From Sphingomonas canadensis (lineage in GTDB: Bacteria > Pseudomonadota > Alphaproteobacteria > Sphingomonadales > Sphingomonadaceae): a stretch of DNA of 64,000 nt. The stretch is from contig NZ_JAPDRA010000002.1 in the NCBI RefSeq assembly GCF_026013525.1, positions 248,001 through 312,000 of the forward strand, in the 5' to 3' direction. The stretch's first letter is position 1; the number at the start of each line of letters is the position of its first letter. Positions 29,953 through 37,610 of the stretch are shown here, in pieces. The translations under genes and the position numbers were made by a program. The notes under the pieces are model-generated. The model saw nothing but the letters and a program-made list of their open reading frames with translations, was not told the DNA's origin and ran no database searches.

Positions 29953-32052
29953 TCAGGTATAGATCAGCGCGTCCAGCGCCACCGCGCCCTTGGGATAGGC
30001 GACGACGGGGTTCAGATCGATCTCGCGGATGCCCGGCGTGCCCATCAGCACGCGGCCCAGCGCGGTCACCACTCCGGCCACCGCGTCCACATCCACCGCG
30101 GGCGACCCGCGCCATCCGTCCATCAGCGCCGCGCTCTTCAGCTTGCGCAGCTCGGCGACGATCGCGTCGTGCGGCAGGCCGGGCTCGATCAGGCGGACGT
30201 CCTTCAGCACCTCCGCCTGCACGCCGCCGAAGCCGACCAGGATCACCGGGCCCCAGTCCGCGTCGTTGCGCGCGCCGATGATGAACTCCAGCCCGCGCTC
30301 GCCCATGCCCTCGATCAGCATGCCGTCCAGCTTCAGGCCGGGCGAATAGGCCTCGACCGAGGCCTCCATCGCGGTCCAGGCCGCTTCCAGCGCGGCATCG
30401 TCGGCGATGTTCAGCTTCACGCCGCCCGCGTCGCTCTTGTGGCTGAGCGCGGCGGCCTGGGCCTTGAGCACTACCGGATAGCCGACCTCCGCCGCAGCGG
30501 CCTTGCCCTCGGCGAGGGTCGCCGCGAAGCGGCCGCGCGGGAAGGAAATGCCGGCCTCTGCCAGCAGCGCCTTCGACCGGTATTCGGGGATAGCGCCGCC
30601 GCCCACGGGCAGGTCGAGCGCCACCGGCGCCTGTCCGTCGGTCGCCGCGATCCCGGCGCCTGCCAGCCGCGCGATGGCCCGGAACGCGCGGTCGGCGGTT
30701 GGGAAATAGGGCACGCCCATCCGGCGCAGCTCGGCGATCGGTTCGGCGGGCACCTCGGCGCCTTCGTCGAGGCCTGCGTAGATCACCGGCTTGGTGCGCT
30801 CCAGGCCGGAGAGTGTCTCCAGGATCGGCGGGAACTTGCGCATCGCCGTCTTGGGCTCGGTCTGGATGATCGCGATGACGATGCTGGAGATCGCCGGATC
30901 GGCCAGCAGCGGCTCCAGCGTGCGGCGATAGATGCCGGGATCGACCAGCGCCTGCGCGGTAAGGTCGAGCGGATTGGAGACCTCGATGAAATCCGGCATC
31001 GCCGCGCGCAGCGCCGCATGTGTCTCCGCGCCGAACCGGGGGAGCGGCAGGCCGATGCCGTCGCACAGGTCGAGCGTCAGCGCCTTGAACGCGCCCGATT
31101 CCGCCAGCACCACGGTGCCGCCCGCCGGCACGCGCCCTGCGCGCAGGGCGATGTCGGTCGCGTCGCCCAGCTCCTCCAGATTCTCGACCACGGTTACGCC
31201 CGCGGCGGTCACCTTCACGCGCATCACGTCCCAGTCGCCGGCCATCGCGCCGGTGTGGGTCGCGGCGCTCTCGCGCGCGGCGGCGCTGCGGCCGGGGTGG
31301 AGCAGCACGATCGGCTTGCCCGCCTGCGCCGCGCGGCGCGCGAGCTCCAGGAAGCGGCCCGCGTCGCGGAACTGCTCGATGATCAGCGCGATCACCTGGG
31401 TGTGCGGATCGTCGATCAGGTAATCGATATAGTCCTCGGCCCCGCTCGCTGCCTCGTTGCCGGTCGAGACCGAGACGGAGACGCCCAGCCCCTTGGCATG
31501 GAGCGTCGTGGCCAGCACCACCGCCATCGCGCCCGATTGCGATACGATGCCCACGCCCGGTCGGCCGCCCAGCGGATCGCCCGGCATCTCGATGAAGCTC
31601 AGCGCCACGCCGTCAACCAGGTTGGTGAGGCCCAGGCAGTTCGGCCCTTCCACCACCATCCCCGCCTCGTGCGCGATCCGCGCGAGCGCGCGTTGCGCCG
31701 CCTTGCCCTCTTCGCCGCCCTCGCCGAAGCCGGCGGAGAAGATCACCGCCGATCCCACCTTGCGCTTCGCCAGCGCCTCCACCGTGGCCAGCACGGCGGG
31801 GCCGGGGATCGCCAGCACGGCGGCGTCCACACCCTCCGGCAGGTCGTCGATCGACTTGAGGCAGGGGCGGTCGCCGATGCGGTCGCGGTTGGGGTTGATC
31901 AGGTGGATGTCGCCGCTGAAGCCGCGATCGAGCAGGTTCTGCAGGCACGATGCGCCGAGCGCGCCCGGCTTGTCCGAAGCGCCCACGATCGCGACCGAGC
32001 GCGGGCTGAGGAGCCGCCGCACCTGGGCGGTGGTGAATCGTGCGGGCTTCAT
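29953..32052 (-). CDS. ferA: Feruloyl-CoA synthetase, NDP-forming acyl-CoA synthetase family
   Basis: This 699-residue protein is a fused NDP-forming acyl-CoA synthetase. A CoA-binding domain comes first (VAIVGASDKPGALG near residue 24), then a ligase domain with GIVSQSGAM and the likely phosphorylated His in SAATHTGAMAG (near residue 260), and a C-terminal ATP-grasp domain (VVLKAQAAALSHKSDAGGVKL, region near residues 525-545). SYK-6 FerA belongs to this unusual class and activates ferulate and related hydroxycinnamates. The adjacent feruloyl-CoA hydratase/lyase gene and divergent MarR gene reproduce the known ferBA-ferR arrangement, which supports the call. The ATG at 32052 was chosen over upstream repeat sequence. 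Confidence 0.87.
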   Translation of the reverse strand: MKPARFTTAQVRRLLSPRSVAIVGASDKPGALGASCLQNLLDRGFSGDIHLINPNRDRIGDRPCLKSIDDLPEGVDAAVLAIPGPAVLATVEALAKRKVGSAVIFSAGFGEGGEEGKAAQRALARIAHEAGMVVEGPNCLGLTNLVDGVALSFIEMPGDPLGGRPGVGIVSQSGAMAVVLATTLHAKGLGVSVSVSTGNEAASGAEDYIDYLIDDPHTQVIALIIEQFRDAGRFLELARRAAQAGKPIVLLHPGRSAAARESAATHTGAMAGDWDVMRVKVTAAGVTVVENLEELGDATDIALRAGRVPAGGTVVLAESGAFKALTLDLCDGIGLPLPRFGAETHAALRAAMPDFIEVSNPLDLTAQALVDPGIYRRTLEPLLADPAISSIVIAIIQTEPKTAMRKFPPILETLSGLERTKPVIYAGLDEGAEVPAEPIAELRRMGVPYFPTADRAFRAIARLAGAGIAATDGQAPVALDLPVGGGAIPEYRSKALLAEAGISFPRGRFAATLAEGKAAAAEVGYPVVLKAQAAALSHKSDAGGVKLNIADDAALEAAWTAMEASVEAYSPGLKLDGMLIEGMGERGLEFIIGARNDADWGPVILVGFGGVQAEVLKDVRLIEPGLPHDAIVAELRKLKSAALMDGWRGSPAVDVDAVAGVVTALGRVLMGTPGIREIDLNPVVAYPKGAVALDALIYT

Positions 32053-32188
32053 CTGTCCTCCCGATGCCCCTCCCCGAAACGGAGAGGGTAGGGGTGGGTT
32101 GCTGTCCATGGGCGTTCCGGCTTGTGGAGGCCCACCCGCCCCCAAGCCCCTCCTTTCCGGGGAGGGGAGCCCGGTATCGCCGGCCGGT
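32053..32188. repeat. GC-rich inverted-repeat spacer between ferB and ferA
   Basis: This 136-bp gap is built of C-rich and G-rich blocks, such as CCCCTCCCCGAAACGGAGAG near 32074 and CCCCTCCTTTCCGGGGAGGG near 32148, each able to fold back. It resembles the spacer between fdsA and fdsB. No gene is seen. It probably lies inside the ferBA transcript and may affect the ratio or stability of the two messages. Confidence 0.5.
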
Positions 32189-33025
32189 TCAGGCCTTCTG
32201 CTTGTTCAGATCGTATGCGCCCAGGCCGGGCTTGAAGCTCTTCTCGTCGATGAACTGACGGGTGGCTTCCTTGCGGCCGTGCGCGTCGAAGCTGTTGGCG
32301 GCCTCCTGCGCGCGGATCAGATAATCCTCGGCATTGTCATAGGTCATCTCGCGCACGCGGCGCACCGCGTCCTTGGTCGCCTTCAGCGCCACGGCGTTCT
32401 TGGCCAGCAGCACATTGGCCACCTCGGTCACGCGCTCCTTCAGCTTGTCGCCAGGCAGCGCCTCGTTCACCAGGCCCCATTCGGCGGCCTGGGTGCCGGT
32501 CAGGTTCTCGCCCATCATCGCGTGATACATCGCCTTGCGGAACGAGAGCAGCTCGGCCGCGACCTTCGATGCGCCGCCGCCGGGCAGGATGCCCCAGTTG
32601 ATCTCCGAAAGGCCGAACTGCGCGTCCTCCGCCGCGAACGCCAGGTCGCAGGAGAACAGCGGGCCATAGCCGCCGCCGAAGCACCATCCATTGACCATCG
32701 CGATCGTCGGCTTGTGATACCAGCGCAGCCGTTCCCACCAGCTATAGGCCTGGCGCTGAGCCTTGCGCGTCGCCCACAGGCCCTTCTGCTCGTTTTCCCG
32801 GAAATACTCCTTCAGGTCCATGCCGGCGGACCAGGCGGTGCCCTCGCCGGTGAGCACCAGCACGCCCACGTCCTCGCGGAACTCCAGGCTCTCGATCACT
32901 TCGAGCATCTCCTGGTTCAGCGTCGGGCTCATGCAGTTGCGCTTGTCGGGGCGGTTGAACTTCACCCAGGCGATGCGGTCGACGACCTCGTAGGCGACGG
33001 TTCCCTTGGGGCTGGTCTCGGTCAT
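32189..33025 (-). CDS. ferB: Feruloyl-CoA hydratase/lyase (HCHL), crotonase fold
   Basis: This 278-residue crotonase-family enzyme converts feruloyl-CoA to vanillin plus acetyl-CoA by hydration and retro-aldol cleavage. Family features include the oxyanion-hole segments AWSAGMDLKEYF and NGWCFGGGYGP, and the catalytic glutamate in LSEINWGILPGGG. The sequence stretches RPDKRNCMSPTLNQEM and EKSFKPGLGAYDLNKQ are typical of hydroxycinnamoyl-CoA hydratase-lyases. It is the promoter-proximal gene of ferBA; the divergent ferR starts 161 bp away across a palindromic operator. The ATG at 33025 has GGGAAG upstream. Confidence 0.93.
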   Translation of the reverse strand: MTETSPKGTVAYEVVDRIAWVKFNRPDKRNCMSPTLNQEMLEVIESLEFREDVGVLVLTGEGTAWSAGMDLKEYFRENEQKGLWATRKAQRQAYSWWERLRWYHKPTIAMVNGWCFGGGYGPLFSCDLAFAAEDAQFGLSEINWGILPGGGASKVAAELLSFRKAMYHAMMGENLTGTQAAEWGLVNEALPGDKLKERVTEVANVLLAKNAVALKATKDAVRRVREMTYDNAEDYLIRAQEAANSFDAHGRKEATRQFIDEKSFKPGLGAYDLNKQKA

Positions 33026-33132
33026 GCGGCTTCCCGTTCTATGCGAAGAAATGGCTTCGGATCGGAGAGCCTTCGCCCTGCGCCGGCCCGCGATCGAAAG
33101 CGGCCGGAGGCGCCGTCGCGTCCCTCTCCTTA

Positions 33133-33172
33133 GCTATGTCGCATAGCAACGTTGATTGCTATGTTCAATAGC
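33133..33172. promoter_or_regulatory. FerR operator: interleaved palindromes between ferB and ferR
   Basis: CATAGCAA (33142-33149) and TTGCTATG (33156-33163) form a perfect 8-N6-8 dyad. On its left GCTATG (33133-33138) pairs with CATAGC (33142-33147), and on its right GCTAT (33158-33162) pairs with ATAGC (33168-33172). A MarR protein controls ferBA in SYK-6 through inverted repeats in the same place. The sites would block both divergent promoters. Confidence 0.75.
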
Positions 33173-33186
33173 GGTAGGGTCCGGAA

Positions 33187-33639
33187 ATGAACGGGGAAGA
33201 GGAAGGCGCCGGTACGGGCGGGTTGCGCGATCCGCTCGCCGGCAACCTGGGATACCAGATGCGCCGCGCGTCGGCGCTGGTGATGGCGCGTTTCGGCGAA
33301 GCGCTGGCCGAACTGGACCTTCGCGTGGCCGAGGCGTCGATCCTGATGGTCCTCGACGCCAATCCGGGCGCGACGCAGAGCGGCGTCGGCCGCCTGCTGG
33401 GCATCCAGCGTGCGAACATGGCGCCGCTGATCACCGCGCTGGAGCGCCGCGGCCTGATCGCCCGTGCCGATACCGACGGCCGCGCCCAGCCGCTGAAGCT
33501 TACCGGAACCGGCAAGGCGCTGGCGGCGCAGGTGCGCGCGAAATCGGACGGCGAGGAGGCGTGGCTGGCGGAATCGCTGGACGCGCAGACCATCGCGGCG
33601 ATGACCGCGGCGCTGCGGCGGCTGCGCGTGGCGGGATGA
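33187..33639 (+). CDS. ferR: MarR-family repressor of the ferulate operon
   Basis: This 150-residue MarR protein has the standard winged HTH (GVGRLLGIQRANMAPLITALERRG region, residues about 55-80), followed by a basic wing with DTDGRAQPLKLT, and dimerisation helices at both ends. It is divergent from ferB with a strong interleaved palindrome between them, as for FerR of Sphingobium SYK-6, which represses ferBA and is released by hydroxycinnamoyl-CoA. The assignment rests mainly on family plus context. The ATG at 33187 follows AGGGTCCGGAA. Confidence 0.83.
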   Translation: MNGEEEGAGTGGLRDPLAGNLGYQMRRASALVMARFGEALAELDLRVAEASILMVLDANPGATQSGVGRLLGIQRANMAPLITALERRGLIARADTDGRAQPLKLTGTGKALAAQVRAKSDGEEAWLAESLDAQTIAAMTAALRRLRVAG

Positions 33640-33723
33640 CAGGGCTTGCATCGAGTTGACAATCCGCATGTACTGTCGGAGAATTTTCAAATATTATGTG
33701 GCATTCTTCTGTGATTCGCGGAT

Positions 33724-34236
33724 GTGGCTATGCGTAATATGTGTGTTCGCTATTCTGTCCGATCCGCGGCAATGTTTGGCATGATCGGCATTCTCGCCGC
33801 TACGGGATTTCCGGCGCAGGCGCAGGGAATTGCGGACTTTCCGTTCTTCCGGAACGTCTGGCAGAATGTCGGGCCCCAGGCGTTTCCGGAAGGAATGCGC
33901 AATCCGGCGGAGCTTCATGCATCCTTTCGGGCGGAACGCCGCGAGGCGGCGTGGGCCGATGGCGCGGAGCGGCGCATTGTCGGCGATCTGGCGGCGCTCG
34001 ATGTCGGAACGATCGCGGAGAAGCAGGTCTCCTGCAGGCGTTCGATCTGCGAGGTGCTGTTCCTGGTGAACCGGTCATCGCTCCCCGCCGCCGGGAACGC
34101 GGACGAACGTTTCAACGACGCGCTGTCGGGCACGATCGACGGGCTCGCCGCCGGCCTGGGCAAGAAGGCGACCTTCGCGATCACGAACGGGACGGATCAG
34201 CCGATGATCGGCGTTGCCCTGTATCTCCACGATTAG
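33724..34236 (+). CDS. Small secreted protein of unknown function
   Basis: This 170-residue protein has a basic start, a hydrophobic stretch (AAMFGMIGILAATG) and a cleavage-like AQAQG near residue 34, so it is probably exported. The mature part has two cysteines six residues apart (SCRRSIC near residues 104-109) that may form a disulfide, and a hydrophobic C-terminal half. The start is GTG at 33724, with ATG at 33730 as an alternative; no strong ribosome-binding site is visible. It stands alone between ferR and a repeat element. I do not recognise the family. Confidence 0.6.
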   Translation: MAMRNMCVRYSVRSAAMFGMIGILAATGFPAQAQGIADFPFFRNVWQNVGPQAFPEGMRNPAELHASFRAERREAAWADGAERRIVGDLAALDVGTIAEKQVSCRRSICEVLFLVNRSSLPAAGNADERFNDALSGTIDGLAAGLGKKATFAITNGTDQPMIGVALYLHD

Positions 34237-34262
34237 GGCAGGGTGCATTCAATCTGACCCGC

Positions 34263-34340
34263 TCGCCCTGAGCTTGTCGAAGGGCGCCTGGCCGCTTGCG
34301 ATACGCCCGTGGAGACCGCCCTTCGACAAGCTCAGGGCGA
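34263..34340. repeat. REP-like inverted pair (CTTCGACAAGCTCAGG type)
   Basis: TCGCCCTGAGCTTGTCGAAG (34263-34282, continuing GGC) and its exact 23-base inverse at 34318-34340 are separated by 32 bases. The core is a well-known dispersed intergenic palindrome in sphingomonads and other proteobacteria. It sits between convergent genes and can fold into a long hairpin, so it may also end transcription of both. Confidence 0.8.
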
Positions 34341-34380
34341 ACGGACGGGGGAATGGATGCCGCTCCTGCCCGGCCGCGTC

Positions 34381-34608
34381 CTAGCCCGCCTTCGCCGCCG
34401 CCCGCTCCCGCAGGATGGCGAAGGCGCGGGCGGCGACCGGATCGAGCCCAGCCGGATCGGCGTAGATCGCCGCCTTCATCCGCGGATCCCAGTAGAGTTG
34501 GATATGCTCGGCGGTTTCGCGTGCGGCCTCCTCGTCGCCCAGGACGGCAAGGTTCCGGGCGATCTGGTTGGCCATATAGACCAGGTGCTCGTGCGTGCCG
34601 CCGCTCAT
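34381..34608 (-). CDS. fdsD: NAD-dependent formate dehydrogenase delta subunit
   Basis: This 75-residue protein matches the FdsD family: HLVYMANQIARNL at the N terminus, a central AAARETAEHIQLYWDPRMK, and a short C-terminal helix. FdsD is needed for maturation or stability of the soluble NAD-linked molybdenum formate dehydrogenase and travels with fdsA. Its ATG overlaps the fdsA stop by four bases. In the well-studied order fdsGBACD a sulfurtransferase gene fdsC lies between fdsA and fdsD; here it is absent. Confidence 0.9.
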   Translation of the reverse strand: MSGGTHEHLVYMANQIARNLAVLGDEEAARETAEHIQLYWDPRMKAAIYADPAGLDPVAARAFAILRERAAAKAG

Positions 34609-37457
34609 TCGGCGGGTTCCACGTCATGCTCGATGCGGCGCGAGCGCTCGCTCAGCGCCTCATACTCCTCCTGCCATTCGGTCGGGCCGTTGGAGGCCGC
34701 CACCTGCACCGCCGTCACCTTGTATTCGGGGCAGTTGGTGGCCCAGTCCGAATAGTCGGTGGTGATGACGTTGGCCTGTGTCGCGGGGTGGTGGAAGGTG
34801 GTATAGACCACACCGGGGGCCACGCGATCGGTGATCTTCACGCGCAGCGTCGTCTCGCCCGCGCGCGATGCCAGCCGCGCCCAGTCGCCATCCTTCAGCC
34901 CGCGGTCCTCGGCATCCACCGGGTGCATCTCCAGCAGGTCTTCCGGATGCCACACCACGTTGCCGGTGCGCCGCGTCTGCGCGCCGACATTATAGTGGGT
35001 CAGGATACGCCCCGTGGTGAGCAGCAGCGGGAAGCGCGGGCCGGTCTTCTCGTCGGTGGGGATATAGTCGGTCACGACGAACTTGCCCTTGCCGCGCACG
35101 AAGCCGTCGATGTGCATCACGGGCGTGCCGATCGCGAGCGTCTTGTCCGTCACCGGCCACTGCATCGATCCGAGTTCGTCGAGCTTGGCGAAGCTGACGC
35201 CCGCGAAGGTGGGGGTCAGCCGCGCGATCTCGTCCATGATCTGCGACGGATGGGTGTAGTTCCAGCCCAGGCCCAGCGCGTTGGCGAGATTCTGCGTCAC
35301 CTCCCAGTCGGCCAGGCCGTTGAGCGGGCTCATCACCTTGCGGACGAGCTGGATGCGGCGCTCGGCGTTGGTGAAGGTGCCGTCCTTTTCCAGGAAGGTC
35401 GATCCGGGCAGGAAGATGTGCGCGTAGTTCGCGGTTTCGTTGAGGAACAGGTCTTGCACGATCACGCATTCCATCGCGGCGAGGCCCGCGGAGACATGCT
35501 TGGTGTTCGGATCGGACTGGAGGATGTCCTCGCCCTGGACGTAGAGCGCCTTGAAGGTGCCGTCCACGGCGGCATCGAGCATGTTGGGGATGCGCAGGCC
35601 CGGCTCCGGGTCCAGCGTGACGCCCCAATCATCCTCGAACAGCTTGCGCGCGGCGGCGTCCGAGATGTGGCGATAGCCGGACAGCTCGTGCGGGAAGCTG
35701 CCCATGTCGCACGCGCCCTGGACGTTGTTCTGGCCCCGGAGCGGGTTCACGCCCACGCCCTCGCGCCCGATGTTGCCGGTCGCCATCGCCAGGTTGGCGA
35801 TCGCCATCACCGTGGACGATCCCTGGCTGTGCTCGGTCACGCCCAGGCCGTAATAGATCGCGCCGTTGCCGCCGGTGGCATAGAGGCGGGCGGCCGCGCG
35901 CAGTTCCTCCGGATCGACGGTGGTGACCGGCTGGAGCGCCTCGGGCGAGTTCTTCGGCTGGGAGACGAAGTCCGCCCATTCGCGATATTCGTCCCAATCG
36001 CAGCGTTCGCGGATGAAATCCTCGTCGGCCAGCCCCTCGGTCACGATCACATGCGCCATCGCGGTCAGCACCGCCACGTTGGTGCCCGGGCGCAGCGGCA
36101 GGTGGTGCTCGGCCTGGATGTGCGGCGAACGCACCATGTCGATGCGGCGCGGATCGACGACGATCAGCTTGGCGCCCTGGCGCAGCCGCCGCTTCATGCG
36201 GCTGGCGAAGACGGGGTGGCCGTCGGTGGGGTTCGCGCCGATGATCAGGATCACGTCGGCCTGCATCACGCTGTCGAAATCCTGCGTGCCCGCGCTGGTG
36301 CCGAAGGTGGTCTTCAGCCCATAGCCGGTCGGCGAGTGGCAGACGCGGGCGCAGGTATCGACGTTGTTGTTGCCGAAGCCCGCGCGGATCAGCTTCTGGA
36401 CGAGGAATGTCTCCTCGTTGGTGCAGCGGCTGGAGGTGATGCCGCCCACCGAATCCTTGCCGTATTTGGCCTGGATGCGCCGGATCTCGCTCGCGGCATG
36501 GGCGAAGGCTTCGTCCCAGCTCACCTCGCGCCAGGGCTGGTCGATGCTCTCGCGGATCATCGGGTTGAGGATGCGTTCCTTGTGGTTCGCATAGCCCCAG
36601 GCGAAGCGGCCCTTGACGCAGCTATGGCCGCGGTTGGCCTTGCCGTCCTTCCACGGCACCATGCGGACGAGCTGCTCGCCGCGCATCTCCGCGCGGAAGG
36701 TGCAGCCGACGCCGCAATAGGCGCAGGTGGTGACCACCGCGCGCTCCGGCGTGCCGATCTCCACCACCGCGCGCTCGGTCAGCGTCGCGGTGGGGCAGGC
36801 CTGGACGCAGGCGCCGCACGACACGCATTCGGAGGACAGGAAATCGTCGCTGGCCATGCCCGGCGACACCTTCGACCCGAAGCCGCGCCCGTCGATGGTG
36901 AGCGCGAGCGTTCCCTGAACCTCGTCGCAGGCGCGCACGCAGCGCGAGCAGACGATGCACTTGCTGGGATCGAAATCGAAATAGGGGTTGGAGAGGTCCT
37001 TCGCCTGGCCCAGGTGGCTGGCGCCCTCATAGCCATAGCGCACGTCGCGCAGGCCGACCGCGCCGGCCTGGTCCTGCAACTCGCAATCGCCGTTGGCCGC
37101 GCAGGTGAGGCAATCGAGCGGGTGATCGGAGATGTAGAGCTCCATCACGCCCTTGCGCAGTTTCTGGAGCTGCGGGGTCTGGGTATGGACGACCATGCCG
37201 TTCTCCACCGGCGTGGTGCAGGACGCCGGCGTGCCGCGGCGGCCGTCGATCTCCACCAGGCACAGGCGGCACGATCCGAACTGCTTCAGGCTGTCGGTGG
37301 CGCACAGCTTGGGGATGGAGGTGCCGATCTCCGCCGCCGCGCGCATCACGGTCGTGCCCGCGGGCACGCTGGTCTCGCGGCCGTCGATCGTCAGCGTTAC
37401 GGTTTCGCCGGAATGGCTCTCGGGCGTGCCGAAATCGGGTTGGCGCTGATAGGTCAT
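34605..37457 (-). CDS. fdsA: NAD-dependent formate dehydrogenase alpha subunit (Mo/W-bisMGD)
   Basis: This 950-residue catalytic subunit oxidises formate to CO2. Clusters in order are: an N-terminal 2Fe-2S site (SCRLC region near residue 60), a His-Cys site (HPLDCLTCAANGDC), two 4Fe-4S ferredoxin motifs (CIVCSRCVRAC and CVSCGACVQACP), and CAYCGVGC near residue 246. The molybdenum ligand is likely the Cys in ARVCHSPTG, as in cysteine-containing (not selenocysteine) Fds enzymes. Electrons pass to FdsB/G and NAD+ in the cytoplasm. The C-terminal half is the bisMGD-binding domain. Formate can arise from tetrahydrofolate-linked demethylation of vanillate or syringate, fitting the lignin-monomer setting. 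Confidence 0.95.
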   Translation of the reverse strand: MTYQRQPDFGTPESHSGETVTLTIDGRETSVPAGTTVMRAAAEIGTSIPKLCATDSLKQFGSCRLCLVEIDGRRGTPASCTTPVENGMVVHTQTPQLQKLRKGVMELYISDHPLDCLTCAANGDCELQDQAGAVGLRDVRYGYEGASHLGQAKDLSNPYFDFDPSKCIVCSRCVRACDEVQGTLALTIDGRGFGSKVSPGMASDDFLSSECVSCGACVQACPTATLTERAVVEIGTPERAVVTTCAYCGVGCTFRAEMRGEQLVRMVPWKDGKANRGHSCVKGRFAWGYANHKERILNPMIRESIDQPWREVSWDEAFAHAASEIRRIQAKYGKDSVGGITSSRCTNEETFLVQKLIRAGFGNNNVDTCARVCHSPTGYGLKTTFGTSAGTQDFDSVMQADVILIIGANPTDGHPVFASRMKRRLRQGAKLIVVDPRRIDMVRSPHIQAEHHLPLRPGTNVAVLTAMAHVIVTEGLADEDFIRERCDWDEYREWADFVSQPKNSPEALQPVTTVDPEELRAAARLYATGGNGAIYYGLGVTEHSQGSSTVMAIANLAMATGNIGREGVGVNPLRGQNNVQGACDMGSFPHELSGYRHISDAAARKLFEDDWGVTLDPEPGLRIPNMLDAAVDGTFKALYVQGEDILQSDPNTKHVSAGLAAMECVIVQDLFLNETANYAHIFLPGSTFLEKDGTFTNAERRIQLVRKVMSPLNGLADWEVTQNLANALGLGWNYTHPSQIMDEIARLTPTFAGVSFAKLDELGSMQWPVTDKTLAIGTPVMHIDGFVRGKGKFVVTDYIPTDEKTGPRFPLLLTTGRILTHYNVGAQTRRTGNVVWHPEDLLEMHPVDAEDRGLKDGDWARLASRAGETTLRVKITDRVAPGVVYTTFHHPATQANVITTDYSDWATNCPEYKVTAVQVAASNGPTEWQEEYEALSERSRRIEHDVEPAE

Positions 37458-37610
37458 GACAATTCTCCAATCCTCCCCCGGAGGGGGAGGGGGACCGTCC
37501 GGAGGACGGTGGAGGGGTACCCTCCACGGGCGGCACGAATGGGGGCGGCTACCCCTCCACCAAGCTGCGCTTGGGCATCTTCCCCCGCCAGGGGATGAGC
37601 AAGGAGGGGA
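37458..37610. repeat. GC-rich inverted-repeat spacer between fdsB and fdsA
   Basis: This 153-bp gap contains GGTGGAGGGGTA (37508-37519) and its exact inverse (37550-37561), with other C-rich and G-rich blocks around them. No gene is seen. It resembles the ferB-ferA spacer and is probably a mobile or dispersed intergenic element that inserted within the fds operon, perhaps tuning expression of fdsA relative to fdsB. Confidence 0.55.

Noticed and set aside
34263..34340. A CRISPR repeat pair
   Set aside because: Only two copies are present, in inverted orientation, and the core is a known dispersed palindrome.
34296..37598. A 1100-codon open frame on the plus strand opposite fdsA
   Set aside because: fdsA on the minus strand has all expected iron-sulfur motifs; the opposite frame has shadow composition only.
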